DNA from: a virus
IMG/VR virus record: IMGVR_UViG_3300028840_001956
Location: 1 to 54,225 of that record
Reading direction: 5' to 3' (one strand)
DNA length: 54,225 nucleotides
The notes under the pieces were generated by a model, which saw nothing but the letters and a program-made list of their open reading frames with translations, ran no database searches and was not told where the DNA came from. The translations under genes and the position numbers were made by a program. Below, piece after piece: positions 20,891 to 28,941 of this stretch. The number at the start of each line of letters is the position of its first letter. Positions within the stretch are counted from its first letter, which is position 1.

Positions 20891-20911
20891 GCGCTCACAG
20901 AGGGGGATTAA

Positions 20912-22495
20912 TTGCTAAACCTATCGAATACAAGCGCCCGGGTACAGGAGACCGTTGACGACGAGATACAGGACCTCGATGAACTGAGGAAGATCCTGAA
21001 ATCTCAGCGTAAACGGCTCGATAGTTTGTATTGGATCAAGGATGCCTACGGCGAGCGTATCAAGTTCCAGATGAACTTCTCGCAGAAGAACCTGTATCTC
21101 GGGCTATGGTACTTCAACAATGTGCTTAAGGCACGCCAGGTGGGGATCACCACGTTCAGTTGTATCTTCGGCCTTGACCTGTGTATGTTCAATTCGAACA
21201 CTCAGGCGCTTATCGTGGCTCATAACAAGGACGATGCCGAGGAATTCTTTCACCAGAAGGTGAAATATGCCTACGATCAGCTACCACCAGCCCTGAAAGC
21301 TGCGAGGCCGGTCGATACCAAGAGGGCCAATAGGTTACGCTTCGATAATGGTTCGAGTATCAGGGTGGCGACCTCAGGGCGCTCAGGCACGTTTCAGTTT
21401 ATTCACATATCTGAGTTCGGAAAGATATGCGCGAAGTACCCCGAGAAGGCCAAGGAAATAGTCTCCGGTACCCTCAACGCTATCCACCCAGGTATGATCG
21501 TTGTTATCGAGTCCACCGCTGAAGGTCGAGAGGGTTTCTTTTACGACTATTGCGAGGTGGGCAAGAAGCTAAAGGACGAGGGCGCAAAGCTGACAGCCCT
21601 TGACCCTAAGTTCTTTTTCTTTCCATGGTGGAAGAACCCGCTGAATGTGTTGGAGCCTGAGGGGGTAACACTCTATGCTCACAATCTTAAATACTTTGAG
21701 GATCTCGAACTTAAACATGGTATCAAGCTCAGTCCACGGCGAAGAGCATGGTACGCTAAGAAGCTGGCCCAAATGGGTCAGGACCTCATGTGGCAGGAAC
21801 ATCCCTCTATACCTGAGGAAGCCTTCTATGCTGCTATCGAGGGAGCTTACTTCAAAGAGCAGATCAGGAAGCTCCGGCGTGAGAAGCGGATATGCGCTGT
21901 GCCTTACAACCCTGCCTATCTCGTCGATACCTGGTGGGATCTTGGGTACAACGACATAAACGCCATATGGTTCACACAGAACGTAGGGCGAGAGCTTCAC
22001 GTTATCAACTATTACGAAAACTCAGGTGAGGGCCTGCTGCATTACATCTCGAAGCTTAATGAGATGAAGGAAGAGCTTGAATACCGGTATGGGAGCCATA
22101 CAGCGCCGCATGATATCTTGGTCCACGAGTACACCAGCGGAAAGACCAGGAAGGCGTTCGCCAGGGAATCTGGCCTGATATTCAAGGTCTGCCCGAGAAC
22201 GTCCAAAGACGCACAGATAGAGGCGTCGCGGCGTTTCCTTAACATCGTACTCATAGACGAGGTACTCTGCGACAGGGGTATCAAATGTCTTGAGTCATAC
22301 CGGAAGGAATGGGATGAAAAGAAAGGCACTTATAAAAACAACCCTTATCACGATTGGGCTTCTAATGGAGCCGATGCTTGGCATACTATGTCCATAGCCC
22401 ATAAGTGGGCCGCCAACGCTGCACAGTTGGCAGACGCAATGGAAGCCAGGGCGAGTAGGCACGCCGAGAAAAAAGATAAGAAGGGGTGGACATAA
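20912..22495 (+). CDS. terL: terminase large subunit (packaging ATPase/nuclease)
   Basis: 527 residues, TTG start after an AGGGGGAT site. Walker A 'KARQVGITT' (about 73-81), Walker B-like 'IHISEFG' with Glu168, and the coupling motif 'VVIESTAEG' mark the ATPase. The C-terminal RNase H-like nuclease begins at 'TWWDLGYNDIN' (Asp343) and includes 'VHEYTSGKTR' and 'HDWASNGADAWHTM'. It translocates DNA into the prohead through the portal and cuts it. First gene of the morphogenesis block; overlaps the next gene by one base. Confidence 0.9.
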   Translation: MLNLSNTSARVQETVDDEIQDLDELRKILKSQRKRLDSLYWIKDAYGERIKFQMNFSQKNLYLGLWYFNNVLKARQVGITTFSCIFGLDLCMFNSNTQALIVAHNKDDAEEFFHQKVKYAYDQLPPALKAARPVDTKRANRLRFDNGSSIRVATSGRSGTFQFIHISEFGKICAKYPEKAKEIVSGTLNAIHPGMIVVIESTAEGREGFFYDYCEVGKKLKDEGAKLTALDPKFFFFPWWKNPLNVLEPEGVTLYAHNLKYFEDLELKHGIKLSPRRRAWYAKKLAQMGQDLMWQEHPSIPEEAFYAAIEGAYFKEQIRKLRREKRICAVPYNPAYLVDTWWDLGYNDINAIWFTQNVGRELHVINYYENSGEGLLHYISKLNEMKEELEYRYGSHTAPHDILVHEYTSGKTRKAFARESGLIFKVCPRTSKDAQIEASRRFLNIVLIDEVLCDRGIKCLESYRKEWDEKKGTYKNNPYHDWASNGADAWHTMSIAHKWAANAAQLADAMEARASRHAEKKDKKGWT

Positions 22496-22701
22496 TGGTT
22501 ATACAAGAATTTGCATTCAGCGGTACAAAGGCGCAGGCAGATCCGCACAAATGCCGACGAATTGACAAGAAGGAAGACACAGAATGCTCCGGTGGCGTCA
22601 GGGCATGGCCCTATGGTTTCTTTCCGAAACCTTGTGGGCCTGAGCCAAGGCCGGTACATCCTGGTTTTAAACCCAACACCCAAGGCGAGAAGGTGATCTA
22701 A
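22495..22701 (+). CDS. small hypothetical protein between terL and portal
   Basis: 68 residues beginning MVIQEFAFSGTKAQ at an ATG overlapping the terL stop. It has three Cys, several His and many prolines ('GFFPKPCGPEPRPVHPGFKP'). The position suggests a packaging or portal accessory. A different overlapping frame of similar length exists but lacks a start signal. Confidence 0.55.
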   Translation: MVIQEFAFSGTKAQADPHKCRRIDKKEDTECSGGVRAWPYGFFPKPCGPEPRPVHPGFKPNTQGEKVI

Positions 22702-22702
22702 T

Positions 22703-24841
22703 ATGGCAGGTGCAATTGATATGGGACCGAAGGGTGAGGGCCTTGTACGTTTCGTTGGCAATGAAGAGATAGAGGCCAAGGAAGCCGCGAAGATGGCTGC
22801 TGAGAAAGAGCAAAACAGCGTGCTTAATCTCGGGTTGTCCGGCCACCTTCTGAAGAAGTGGGAAAAGGCCAAGATCAATAAGTGGTCGATCGAGGAGAAG
22901 CTGTTGGTATCCAAGCGGATGCGGAAGGGTAAATATAACCCTGAAGACCTCGCTCAGATAGAGAAGTTTGGCGGCTCCAATATATTCATGATGATAACCA
23001 ACGTGAAGTGTAGGGCTATCGAGTCATGGGTCAAGGACGTAATGCTCCCGTCCGGCGAGAAGCCCTGGACCATAGACCCAACGCCTGTTCCAGATCTCGG
23101 TGTTGATATCGAGAGGGCCATCGCAGCCCAGGTAGAGACCGAGGCGAAAGAGATCATGATGTCTCAGGGTATCCAGACGGTTAACCTTGATATGATCGAA
23201 GAGCGAATTGACGAGATCCGTGAAGACATAAAGCGCGACCTGATGCAGAAGGCCGTAAAGCAGACGATACAGATGGAAGACAGCCTCGAAGATGATCTCG
23301 TTGAGGGTGGTTTCTATGAAGCGTTCAGTGACTTCATTAAAGACTTCGCGACATACCAGACAGCCTTTATCAAAGGGCCTGTCATCCGTATGCGTGACGT
23401 TCTGAAATGGGAGAACGATCCGGTAAACCCAGGTTTAAAAACTCCTGTCGTCAGGAAGGTACTGAAGAGGGAATGGAATAGGGTATCTCCATTTGATATG
23501 TACCCAGGCCCTTCATCTAAAAACCTGAACGACGGCTACCTCTGTGAACGTATGCGTATCAGGCCCTCAGAGCTAATGGCCTTCAGGAACGTACCTGGCT
23601 TCAGCGCTCCGTCTATTGATATGATCCTAAGCCAGCACCGTATGGGACATCTTCGCAATTGGCTATGGACGGATCAGGAGCGTGCCAATCTTGATGATCG
23701 TCCGAATGAACTTGAGGATACCGGCGACGTTATCGAGGTCGTATGCTTCAATGGCCCTGTGCAGGGCAAGCTTCTGAAGGAGTGGGGGATTAAAGAGGAC
23801 ATCCAGGACGCCTTCGATTACGAGGTAATAGCATGGCTGGTCGATAGCTATGTTATTATGGCCCGTATCAATAGACACCCGCTTGGTGGGCGCAATTATT
23901 ATGGGGCTTCCTTCGAGGTCAACCCTGATTCTATATGGGGGTTGTCACCGCCCGAGCTACTTGAAGACTGCCAGCGTATATGTAACGCCGCCGCCCGGGC
24001 TGTCGTGAATAACATGGCTATCGCTTCAGGCCCTCAGGTAGAGGTGCATGAAGATAGGGTCGATCCCAAAGAGGATATCGAGGACATCTACCCATGGAAG
24101 GTATGGAAAACCAAGAGTGATGAACTCGGTAAAGGCACGCAGGCTGTGTATTTCCACCAGCCAAATGCCATGACCCAGGAGTTACTGCTGGTCTACGATC
24201 AATTCTTTAAACAGGCTGGCGAACAGTTGGGAGTCCCTGCCTATGAGCATGGCTCCCCTCAGGTCGGCGGTGCTGGCAAAACAGCCCATGGCCTGTCGAT
24301 GCTTATGAGCGCTTCCTCGAAGATCATGAAGGATGCCATAGGCAACATAGACAAGACCATTATAAAGCCCATAATCAAGGAACTGTGGCTCAACAAGATG
24401 CAATACGACGAAGATTTTAACCGGAATAACAAGGGTGATATCGACGTCGTTGCACGAGCCTCTGAATACCTGGTCATCGCAGAGCAACTGCAGATCAGGC
24501 GTGCTGAGTTCCTTAGCATGACCATGAACCAGTTTGATATGCAGATCATAGGCATGGCTGGTCGTGCCAAGATCCTCAAGGAAGTGTTGAAAACCTTGAA
24601 GATGCCGGACGAGATTATCCCTGATGAAATGATAGACGCGATGGATGTCGCGCAGGGTGGTCCGGCACAACCAGGCGCTCCAGGCATGATGCCAGGTGGC
24701 GCTCCAGGGCAGCCAGGTGTACCGGAGATGGGTGGCACAGCCATTCCCAATGCTCCAGGTGCAATGGCTCCAAACCCAGGCGAACCAGGTGGGCCGCCAG
24801 GTGGCGCTCTACCCGAATTGAATAAGCCAGAGAATCTCTAA
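22703..24841 (+). CDS. portal protein
   Basis: 712 residues, typical of short-tailed phages. Helical N-terminal part ('RAIESWVKDVMLPSGEKPWTIDPTP', about 108-132), acidic helices at about 150-210, a mid part with 'VSPFDMYPGPSSKNL' and 'LADCQ'-like 'ELLEDCQRICNAAARAVVNNMA', and helical C-terminal part typical of P22-type portals. The last 60 residues are a Gly/Pro/Met/Ala collagen-like tail ('GAPGMMPGGAPGQPGVPEM'). It forms the dodecameric ring for DNA entry and the tail joint. Follows terL directly. Confidence 0.85.
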   Translation: MAGAIDMGPKGEGLVRFVGNEEIEAKEAAKMAAEKEQNSVLNLGLSGHLLKKWEKAKINKWSIEEKLLVSKRMRKGKYNPEDLAQIEKFGGSNIFMMITNVKCRAIESWVKDVMLPSGEKPWTIDPTPVPDLGVDIERAIAAQVETEAKEIMMSQGIQTVNLDMIEERIDEIREDIKRDLMQKAVKQTIQMEDSLEDDLVEGGFYEAFSDFIKDFATYQTAFIKGPVIRMRDVLKWENDPVNPGLKTPVVRKVLKREWNRVSPFDMYPGPSSKNLNDGYLCERMRIRPSELMAFRNVPGFSAPSIDMILSQHRMGHLRNWLWTDQERANLDDRPNELEDTGDVIEVVCFNGPVQGKLLKEWGIKEDIQDAFDYEVIAWLVDSYVIMARINRHPLGGRNYYGASFEVNPDSIWGLSPPELLEDCQRICNAAARAVVNNMAIASGPQVEVHEDRVDPKEDIEDIYPWKVWKTKSDELGKGTQAVYFHQPNAMTQELLLVYDQFFKQAGEQLGVPAYEHGSPQVGGAGKTAHGLSMLMSASSKIMKDAIGNIDKTIIKPIIKELWLNKMQYDEDFNRNNKGDIDVVARASEYLVIAEQLQIRRAEFLSMTMNQFDMQIIGMAGRAKILKEVLKTLKMPDEIIPDEMIDAMDVAQGGPAQPGAPGMMPGGAPGQPGVPEMGGTAIPNAPGAMAPNPGEPGGPPGGALPELNKPENL

Positions 24842-24857
24842 GAAAGGTGGTGTTACC

Positions 24858-24986
24858 ATGAAGAAGAAAAAGAAAGCAGGCTGGAAGTCCGTCCGTGATC
24901 AGAAAGACGTATTGGGGTCCGAGAAGGGTGGAGACGACGGCCACAAAGTCGTTGAAAAATTCGGCAATAAGGGTGTGAAAAAATAA
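24858..24986 (+). CDS. very small basic virion-region protein
   Basis: 42 residues: MKKKKKAGWKSVRDQ, Lys/Gly-rich, preceded by AAAGGTGG. It overlaps the next ATG by one base. First of three tiny basic genes after the portal. Probably disordered and nucleic-acid binding; function unknown. Confidence 0.6.
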   Translation: MKKKKKAGWKSVRDQKDVLGSEKGGDDGHKVVEKFGNKGVKK

Positions 24987-25159
24987 TGTCAGATCCATCG
25001 ACAACTCCCAAAGACGTAGAGGTGCCTAAGGTCGTGCCATTAAAGGAAACCTTCTGGCAGAAATTCAAACGCTCTCAAGCCGCCTCTGGCAGGCGTATGC
25101 GGAAGATCAAGGAGAAGCAAAGAGGTATCCGAGATCCTGCCAGGAGCCTGAGGAAATAA
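24986..25159 (+). CDS. very small basic protein
   Basis: 57 residues, MSDPSTTPKDVEVPKV then a cationic C-terminus ('KRSQAASGRRMRKIKEKQRGIRD'). Start overlaps the previous TAA. The strong positive charge suggests DNA or scaffold contact in the prohead; inference only. Confidence 0.6.
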   Translation: MSDPSTTPKDVEVPKVVPLKETFWQKFKRSQAASGRRMRKIKEKQRGIRDPARSLRK

Positions 25160-25160
25160 C

Positions 25161-25310
25161 ATGCCTGATAAAAAAATTTTATCGTCTTCCAGCCCTACAT
25201 GGTATGGCGGGAAGGCAAAGAAGTCCAAGAAGAAGGTCAGGGCTGGCAGCTACGACAAAAAGAAGCGCAAGGGCTATGAGAAAATGCTCTCGGATGCTGG
25301 CAAGATCTAA
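25161..25310 (+). CDS. very small basic protein
   Basis: 49 residues, MPDKKILSSSSPTWYGG followed by Lys-rich runs ('KAKKSKKKVRAGSYDKKKRKG'). Starts two bases after the preceding stop. Same cationic character as its two neighbours, so the three may share a role in capsid DNA binding. Confidence 0.6.
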   Translation: MPDKKILSSSSPTWYGGKAKKSKKKVRAGSYDKKKRKGYEKMLSDAGKI

Positions 25311-25328
25311 GTTGTAAGGGGGGATAGG

Positions 25329-25592
25329 ATGATAGATTATCCGGACAATAAAGTCGTTGAGTCTATGGCTCGTTTGCGCCACGATCCTGATTTTTCAAGG
25401 ATCGTTGATTGGCTGGCAGACGAAGAAGAAAGTGTGGCAAGGCGTTCGATGGTTATGAACGACAAGGATTTTGTTAGGATGCAGGGTGCATACCTTACAA
25501 TTAGTGAGATCCTCAGGGTCGTGAACGACGCAGCCGCCATCATAGATGCAGCACATGAGCGCAAGAAGCGCCCACGAAAACATATCCCCTAA
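25329..25592 (+). CDS. small helical virion-region protein
   Basis: 87 residues. 'LRHDPDFSRIVDWLADEEESVARRSMVMNDKDFVRMQGAYLTISEILRVV' resembles a small conserved protein found near portal and scaffold genes of many podoviruses, whose role is not known. Start follows AAGGGGGGAT. Helical, with a basic tail. Confidence 0.65.
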   Translation: MIDYPDNKVVESMARLRHDPDFSRIVDWLADEEESVARRSMVMNDKDFVRMQGAYLTISEILRVVNDAAAIIDAAHERKKRPRKHIP

Positions 25593-25664
25593 AGGGGCTT
25601 GGAATAAGGGCTGAGGGCAACCCATGGCCTTTGCTCCAGGTTTAAAAACAACAAGGAGATTGCA

Positions 25665-27248
25665 ATGAGTTGGAGAAACGAATTAACGGTAGGCATTATG
25701 CGTGCCGAAAGACTTTTTTATGGTACCGCCAATGGTGGTCTTGGGTCCGAGCTTTCAGTTACCGAGTTGGGCTACCTCGATGGTATCACGCCTGGTACAG
25801 CCGCTGCAAGCAAGGCCTTGATCCTTGATTCAAGCGCAGACATTACAAGCGGAATCAATGACTTTGCCGTTGATAACACCCTGACTGTCGGAGAGGACGA
25901 CCTGGTATACGGCAAGCTTTACATCTACGGTGGTCCCGAGGCTGCTAACCAGGGTGGATTCATTCGCCTGTATACATCCGACGAGCATGATGCCGACGAT
26001 GAATATTTCGCGGTAAATGTGACGTCCGCCCTTATGTGGATCGGTGCCGAGAATGATCTCGACCAGTTTATCATATACGGTTCAGCGGCTGCCAACGGAG
26101 CGTACGCCGGTACGATCAGGTCTACCGTAGCTGCCACGTTCGATGATGCAGTTGATATCGGGGGTGCGCTCGAAGTAACCGGTAATGCCGATGTACTCGG
26201 CGGGACAGTTCAGGTCGGTGTTGATGTCACAACCGATGGCGAGCTTATTGCATATGGTGGGTCTGGCTCCGTCGGTGGAAGTCTGAAGCTGTATAACAGC
26301 GCGGATGGCGACACCACCATTACCTACTACCTTTTCAGAGAGGACGGCCTCGGTGACCTTCAGATCGGTCCCGATACTGATCCGGACAGCCTCGTCTATG
26401 GTGCAGACAGGGATGCCTGGTTGTTTAACGGCGTCGCTCCGCAGGTTGAGCTTGGTACACAGGACACTGTGAAAGGTGGTCTGTATATCAACGCCGCCGA
26501 CACCCTTGCTGGCGCTGAGATGCGGATGTACGTTCCCGCAGACGTTCCCGCACCAGAATATTACAAGTTCCTCGTGTCCGATGCCGGTGCTCTGACTATC
26601 GGGCCAGATACCGATCCAGACGCTTTGACCTACGACGCTGGGTGGCTGATACCATCCGGAAGCTCGTTTGATATAGTCGGAACATTCAATATCGGTGGTG
26701 TCGCTGTTACCGCAACTGCAGCCGAGTTGAACTTCCTGGCGTCCGCTACCGCTGGCACTCAGGTTGCTTCCAAGGCCGTCATCGCAGATGCCAATATTAA
26801 TATCGGCGTGTCCAAAGTGACAGAACTCCATATCGGCGCTACCGGCTCTGAGACTCAGGTGACCGCAACTGGTGCCGAGTTGAATCTCAATGATAACCAG
26901 GCAGCGAGCGTGGCTTTCGCTCCTACCGGTGGGGCTGCGTCTGGTACGGTTACCACGACCTTCTCAGACGCAAACGGCGTGCAGATGGCTACGCCTTCTG
27001 CCTTTACCTTCTGGTTCTCCAGTGTCTCAACCGGCTTGGACTTCTTGCCGATTACGACTTCTGTTGTTGCCAATAAGGGAGCCGTTGACAAAGAGGGCGC
27101 TGTCGCTGGTGCCGATGTATTCCACGGTATTACCGATGCTGCCGGTGAGTTTGATGTCACCGTTACTGCCGCCGCCGATGACTATTACATGGTCATCCAG
27201 TTACCGAATGGCAAGCTGAATATCGCTTCCGTATTAACGATAACCTAA
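25665..27248 (+). CDS. repeat-containing virion protein, fibre- or decoration-like
   Basis: 527 residues. Three copies of a roughly 90-residue module share 'GG.L.LY...D....YY.F' and 'IGPDTDPD(S/A)LxY'. At both ends are 'TELGYLDGITPGTAAASKALI' and 'AELNFLASATAGTQVASKAVI' repeats, the 'T-A-E-L-N' motif common in phage structural beta-repeat proteins. A C-terminal beta domain with Thr/Val strands follows. Position between portal and scaffold, where some podoviruses encode head fibres or capsid decorations, supports a surface virion role. SD AAGGAG. Exact attachment is unknown. Confidence 0.65.
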   Translation: MSWRNELTVGIMRAERLFYGTANGGLGSELSVTELGYLDGITPGTAAASKALILDSSADITSGINDFAVDNTLTVGEDDLVYGKLYIYGGPEAANQGGFIRLYTSDEHDADDEYFAVNVTSALMWIGAENDLDQFIIYGSAAANGAYAGTIRSTVAATFDDAVDIGGALEVTGNADVLGGTVQVGVDVTTDGELIAYGGSGSVGGSLKLYNSADGDTTITYYLFREDGLGDLQIGPDTDPDSLVYGADRDAWLFNGVAPQVELGTQDTVKGGLYINAADTLAGAEMRMYVPADVPAPEYYKFLVSDAGALTIGPDTDPDALTYDAGWLIPSGSSFDIVGTFNIGGVAVTATAAELNFLASATAGTQVASKAVIADANINIGVSKVTELHIGATGSETQVTATGAELNLNDNQAASVAFAPTGGAASGTVTTTFSDANGVQMATPSAFTFWFSSVSTGLDFLPITTSVVANKGAVDKEGAVAGADVFHGITDAAGEFDVTVTAAADDYYMVIQLPNGKLNIASVLTIT

Positions 27249-27303
27249 GATGCGTAGGGCCATAACGGTAAGGTCCTTAATTCATAGGCATATGCCGGAC
27301 TAT

Positions 27304-27329
27304 AATGGGGGGCTGAAATGCCCCTCATT
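27304..27329. repeat. hairpin after the fibre-like gene
   Basis: AATGGGGG (27304-27311) pairs with CCCCTCATT (27321-27329) with one bulged base. No T-run follows, so its role may be mRNA stability or partial termination. Confidence 0.4.
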
Positions 27330-27374
27330 GTTACCTTAGAATTTACAGGTAAACATCTCAGCACAGAATAACCT

Positions 27375-27406
27375 TAGCATACCCGTATGGGTAGATGCTA
27401 ATTTTA
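27375..27406 (+). terminator. hairpin with T-rich tail, probable terminator
   Basis: TAGCATACCC (27375-27384) pairs with GGGT..ATGCTA (27389-27400) over a four-base loop, followed by ATTTTAT. It lies between the repeat-containing virion gene and 27437. Confidence 0.55.
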
Positions 27407-27436
27407 TGTTAACTTACAATTTACAAGGGGGATATT

Positions 27437-27802
27437 ATGGCAGAAGGAATTGTTGGACCGAATGGTGCGCCGTTGAATACCGATGGCGCGAAAATGATTA
27501 TGGGCGACGATCAGCTTCGGGCGAAACAGGCAGCCGAGGAAATTCGGGTTATCCTGGACGCATATGACGCAGAGCTTTTTCCCGTCATGATGCTGTCACC
27601 GAGGGGTGTCGTCGGCGTTACCGTTGACATCATTCCGAAACAACGCCCACAGATGCCGCAGGGTCCCGTCGCGACTGAAAACGTTAAGGAAGAAAAGGCA
27701 CCCGCCGAAGACGGTGTGGTCACGCCCGACGAACCGGAAAGTGCGACGGTGTCCCAGGAAGACAGTGCTCCCAAAGCTGAAGTCGAACCGGACGTCGCCT
27801 AA
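27437..27802 (+). CDS. hypothetical protein with acidic disordered tail
   Basis: 121 residues. The first 70 form a small alpha/beta segment ('QLRAKQAAEEIRVILDAYDAELFPVMMLS'), the rest is Pro/Glu/Ala/Val-rich and likely disordered ('PAEDGVVTPDEPESATV'). ATG after AAGGGGGAT; stop overlaps the next start (TAATG). In the head region; could assist assembly. Not recognised. Confidence 0.65.
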   Translation: MAEGIVGPNGAPLNTDGAKMIMGDDQLRAKQAAEEIRVILDAYDAELFPVMMLSPRGVVGVTVDIIPKQRPQMPQGPVATENVKEEKAPAEDGVVTPDEPESATVSQEDSAPKAEVEPDVA

Positions 27803-28203
27803 TGCCGCACGAACACAAAGACGATACCCTCGACGACCTGAAGTGGAAGGACGTTGATAATCTTGAATCGGTTATGAAGGGGCGGGTACGCCGCCTCTTC
27901 GATTCAAGGCACGCCTACACTCAGTTTATGTCGGCCATGGTCTTCGGATCGCTGGAAAAGATAGGGATGAAAATGAACCCTTCTATCACCGGCGAACAGG
28001 CTCAGAAGATCATGAGTGAAAAGGGTATCAAAATAGAGCCTCGTGGCAATTACCAGGGTGACGACATCTGGAGAGCAGGCACCTATATTTACAAAAACAA
28101 TGAGATCGTGACCTTTATCGGTGGCGCACGACTCAATAAAATTGCAATGAAATGGGAAGCATGGGCAGCCAGCACAGTAATGGATGTAGCGGAGCGTGCA
28201 TAG
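27802..28203 (+). CDS. hypothetical protein
   Basis: 133 residues with coupled start. Helical ('NLESVMKGRVRRLFDSRHAYTQFMSAMVFGSLEKIG') followed by a beta-hairpin-like end ('DDIWRAGTYIYKNNEIVTFIGGARLNKIAM'). Sits between the portal and scaffold genes. Function unknown. Confidence 0.65.
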   Translation: MPHEHKDDTLDDLKWKDVDNLESVMKGRVRRLFDSRHAYTQFMSAMVFGSLEKIGMKMNPSITGEQAQKIMSEKGIKIEPRGNYQGDDIWRAGTYIYKNNEIVTFIGGARLNKIAMKWEAWAASTVMDVAERA

Positions 28204-28214
28204 ATACTGACGCG

Positions 28215-28355
28215 ATGTTTATGTCTGGAAATATCATGGTCCCTCTGTACCGTTGGCCGTTGGGCCAGTGGGAGTTGGGCATGGTTGATCCGGCTGAGAA
28301 TCTCAGAACAATGATGGGGGGCGCAGATGAAGGACAGGCTCGATCTTCTGATTGA
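28215..28355 (+). CDS. possible very small protein
   Basis: 46 residues starting MFMSGNIMVPLYRW, rich in Met and Trp. There is no good ribosome site, and it overlaps the next start by 29 bases in another frame. It could be spurious; listed because the gap of 120 bases is otherwise unexplained. Confidence 0.3.
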   Translation: MFMSGNIMVPLYRWPLGQWELGMVDPAENLRTMMGGADEGQARSSD

Positions 28356-28425
28356 AGCCCTTCTTCGCATTGCAAAATTTGCCGTAAAGATGCTTGATAA
28401 GGTTGCGAAGGGGGAACAACTTTGA
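28327..28425 (+). CDS. very small amphipathic-helix protein
   Basis: 32 residues, MKDRLDLLIEALLRIAKF, an amphipathic helix with Lys faces. A GGGGGG run precedes the ATG, and its stop TGA overlaps the TTG start of the next gene. Function unknown. Confidence 0.5.
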   Translation: MKDRLDLLIEALLRIAKFAVKMLDKVAKGEQL

Positions 28426-28760
28426 CGACAGATCCAAATTTAGGGTGCGGTAAGCCTACCAGGGAAGATGTAGAAACTCGCCTTGCTACGCAGCCAGCGC
28501 CCACGGGACACTATCAATTATTTCTCGAAGCCCTTAAGAAGGGTGTTTATTCCGGCGTCACAGGGGAGATCGCTAAGATCGCTCACGAGGCCGGAATAAG
28601 GCTTGAACGGGCAATTAAAATGCAAGCGGCTCAGATAGCGCTTCAAATATCAGAACAGGTTTCCATATCCTCAAATAGCAGGAAGATCACAATAGAACTT
28701 GAGATCCCTGATTTCGATGTTGATGGGATTGTAAGTGAAACCAAGCATGACCTGAAGTAA
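28422..28760 (+). CDS. hypothetical protein, 112 residues
   Basis: TTG start in a TTGA overlap, with AAGGGGG 8 bases before. Helical middle ('EIAKIAHEAGIRLERAIKMQAAQIALQISEQVS') and beta-rich acidic end ('RKITIELEIPDFDVDGI'). Last gene before a strong terminator, so it ends a transcript. Not recognised. Confidence 0.6.
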   Translation: MTTDPNLGCGKPTREDVETRLATQPAPTGHYQLFLEALKKGVYSGVTGEIAKIAHEAGIRLERAIKMQAAQIALQISEQVSISSNSRKITIELEIPDFDVDGIVSETKHDLK

Positions 28761-28808
28761 CCTGTACCATTCTCTAACGACTCTGGTATAGTTGTAAATT
28801 GGACTCGC

Positions 28809-28845
28809 AAACGCCTCTCCAATAGGATTGGCGTTTTTTATTTTA
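28809..28845 (+). terminator. Rho-independent terminator
   Basis: AAACGCC (28809-28815) pairs with GGCGTTT (28830-28836), followed by a T-rich tail (TTTTTTATTTT overlapping the stem end). An alternative inner stem CCAAT/ATTGG also exists. It separates the upstream head genes from the scaffold-coat operon; 28846-28941 holds no other gene and no clear promoter. Confidence 0.85.
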
Positions 28846-28941
28846 ATCCCATGTGGCAGCGGGAACACCTTTGAGAAGAAGGCTCCCAAGGCAACACGAG
28901 AACACCTTAGAGGATAAGGCTCTCGGAAAGGATCACGACTA

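Noticed and set aside
28764-28792. TATAGT at 28787 as a promoter for the scaffold gene
   Set aside because: The -35 region reads GTACCA, and the strong terminator at 28809 lies downstream.
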